This document shows, in pieces, positions 44,194 through 45,020 of a stretch of 45,020 nt of DNA. Both the position numbers and the translations under genes were made by a program. How positions within the stretch are numbered: the stretch's first letter is position 1; each line of letters opens with the position of its first letter. This DNA is from Deltaproteobacteria bacterium (GTDB lineage Bacteria; Desulfobacterota; Desulfobulbia; Desulfobulbales; Desulfurivibrionaceae), in NCBI GenBank assembly GCA_026388695.1, contig JAPLJH010000009.1:1-45020 (forward strand). Reading direction: 5' to 3'. Below the pieces are notes generated by a model. It saw only the letters and a program-made list of their open reading frames with translations, did not search any database and was not told where the DNA came from.

Positions 44194-45020
44194 ATGAAGC
44201 TGCCCTTCAGCACCAGAAGATATCTCGCCCTTACCGGCGACAGCGAAAGCACCATGCTGGCAGAGGTTTCCAAGACTCCGTCCGGCGCGGCCCAACTGCA
44301 TATCCTTGCCCAAACCGACAGCGCCATCACCGCAGATGTCACCATCCCCCGGTTGCTCGCCGGGGTGGGCAATCTCCATGGCCTGGTCTCCCTGTCCCTG
44401 CCCCTGGCCTTTTTTGAAGTGATCACCACCAGCATCCCGGTGATGCCCGATGGCGCGGTGGGCAAGGCCCTGCCCTACCATCTGGCCAAGGCCCTGCACC
44501 GGCCGCTCAACGAGTTTATCTACGACTGGCAGATCACGGGCCGCTTCAAGGATCGGCTCCAGGTGACGGTCTACCTGTTTCCCGCCGCGGTGTTTCATAA
44601 AATCCGCCGAGAATTCATCAGAAAATAGATCGAGCTCTCATTCTTTGAACCGGACGTCTTCGCAGCCTTCGCCTTTCTTTTCCAGGAAAAGATGCTGCCG
44701 GCAAACGAGGCCAGCCTCTGCGTGCTCCTCTGGCAAGACAGCATCTCCCTGGCCGTGTACGAAAAAGGCAAACTCCCCCTCATCCGCACGGTAAAAGCCG
44801 CGCAGCCGCAGGGAGAAATCAGCCTGCAACAGCCGTTGGACATTGAGCTGCCATCCTCCACGGAATTGCCGGAGCTGACCGACGATCTGCTCATTCTCGA
44901 CGAAGACCAGCCCAACTCCGACGAGCACATCGACACCGCCTCCATTCTTGCCGATTTCTCGGTGCTGACCTCCAAGGAGGCCGCCCGGCCAGGGACAGGT
45001 TCCGCGTCCTCAACCAATAC
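44194..45020 (+). pseudogene. PilM/MshI-like gene with in-frame TAG
   Basis: The frame from ATG 44194 gives 144 residues (LPFSTRRYLALTGDSES...FLLAVGVG-like core, ending KIRREFIRK) and stops at TAG 44626-44628. The same frame then stays open to the end of the window. It continues IELSFFEPDVFAAFAFL...LCVLLWQDSISLAVYEKG, which looks like the rest of an actin-like PilM/MshI inner-membrane platform protein. I infer one gene interrupted by an amber stop. Alternatives are two adjacent genes (next ATG 44689), an assembly error, or readthrough. Other genes here end in TAG (rpsF, leuS), so general reassignment is unlikely. The 3' end is outside the window. Confidence 0.5.

Noticed and set aside
44626-44628. 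Pyrrolysine at the TAG of the PilM-like gene
   Set aside because: Pyl is known mainly in methylamine methyltransferases, other genes here use TAG as stop, and no pyl gene is in the window.

Overview
This 45 kb window looks like a chromosomal segment of a sulfate-reducing-type Desulfobacterota (former Deltaproteobacteria), most plausibly of the Desulfobulbales. That is inferred from gene content: a DUF3786 protein with an N-terminal Fe-S motif, an XXXCH-type protein, the rpsF-rpsR-yybS-rplI-dnaB order, a family II pyrophosphatase, a multihaem cytochrome and apparent selenocysteine use. No marker gene that would settle the taxonomy is present.

Layout. (1) 1-1381: the end of a prophage, with a lysozyme-fold protein, a holin-like protein, an Rz spanin with an Rz1 nested in another frame, and a DksA/TraR zinc finger. 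It abuts the 3' end of tRNA-Thr(CGT) at 1431-1506, the probable attachment site. (2) 1647-8920: sigma-54 response regulator, recN with a tRNA-thiolase-like gene, an M48/TPR protease and an HDOD protein. (3) 9230-13827: a co-directional Ser/Thr signalling set (FHA, kinase-WD40, PP2C phosphatase, XXXCH protein), followed by DUF3786 and rarA. (4) 16126-17778: a multihaem cytochrome fused to a degenerate 5'-nucleotidase-like domain. Its frame contains an in-frame TGA followed by a SECIS-like hairpin, so it is probably a selenoprotein. (5) 17796-24607: grpE-dnaK, an exported zinc-less carbonic-anhydrase homologue, ppaC, a CheY-like protein, gph and a tandem AP2 protein. (6) 25288-36341: housekeeping genes mazG, rpsF, rpsR, yybS-like, rplI, dnaB, leuS, lptE, tkt and a dus gene. 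(7) 36470 to the end: an MSHA-like type IV pilus cluster (MshQ-like surface protein, four minor pilins, a TTG-start major-type pilin, a TPR protein and a PilM/MshI-like gene interrupted by an in-frame TAG).

The strongest candidate for something undescribed is the selenocysteine-containing cytochrome of region 4. Next are the zinc-less periplasmic carbonic-anhydrase homologue, the kinase/phosphatase/XXXCH set, and the rearranged MSHA-like cluster with its broken or recoded PilM-like gene. All functional statements come from reading the sequence and recalled family knowledge; no searches were run.
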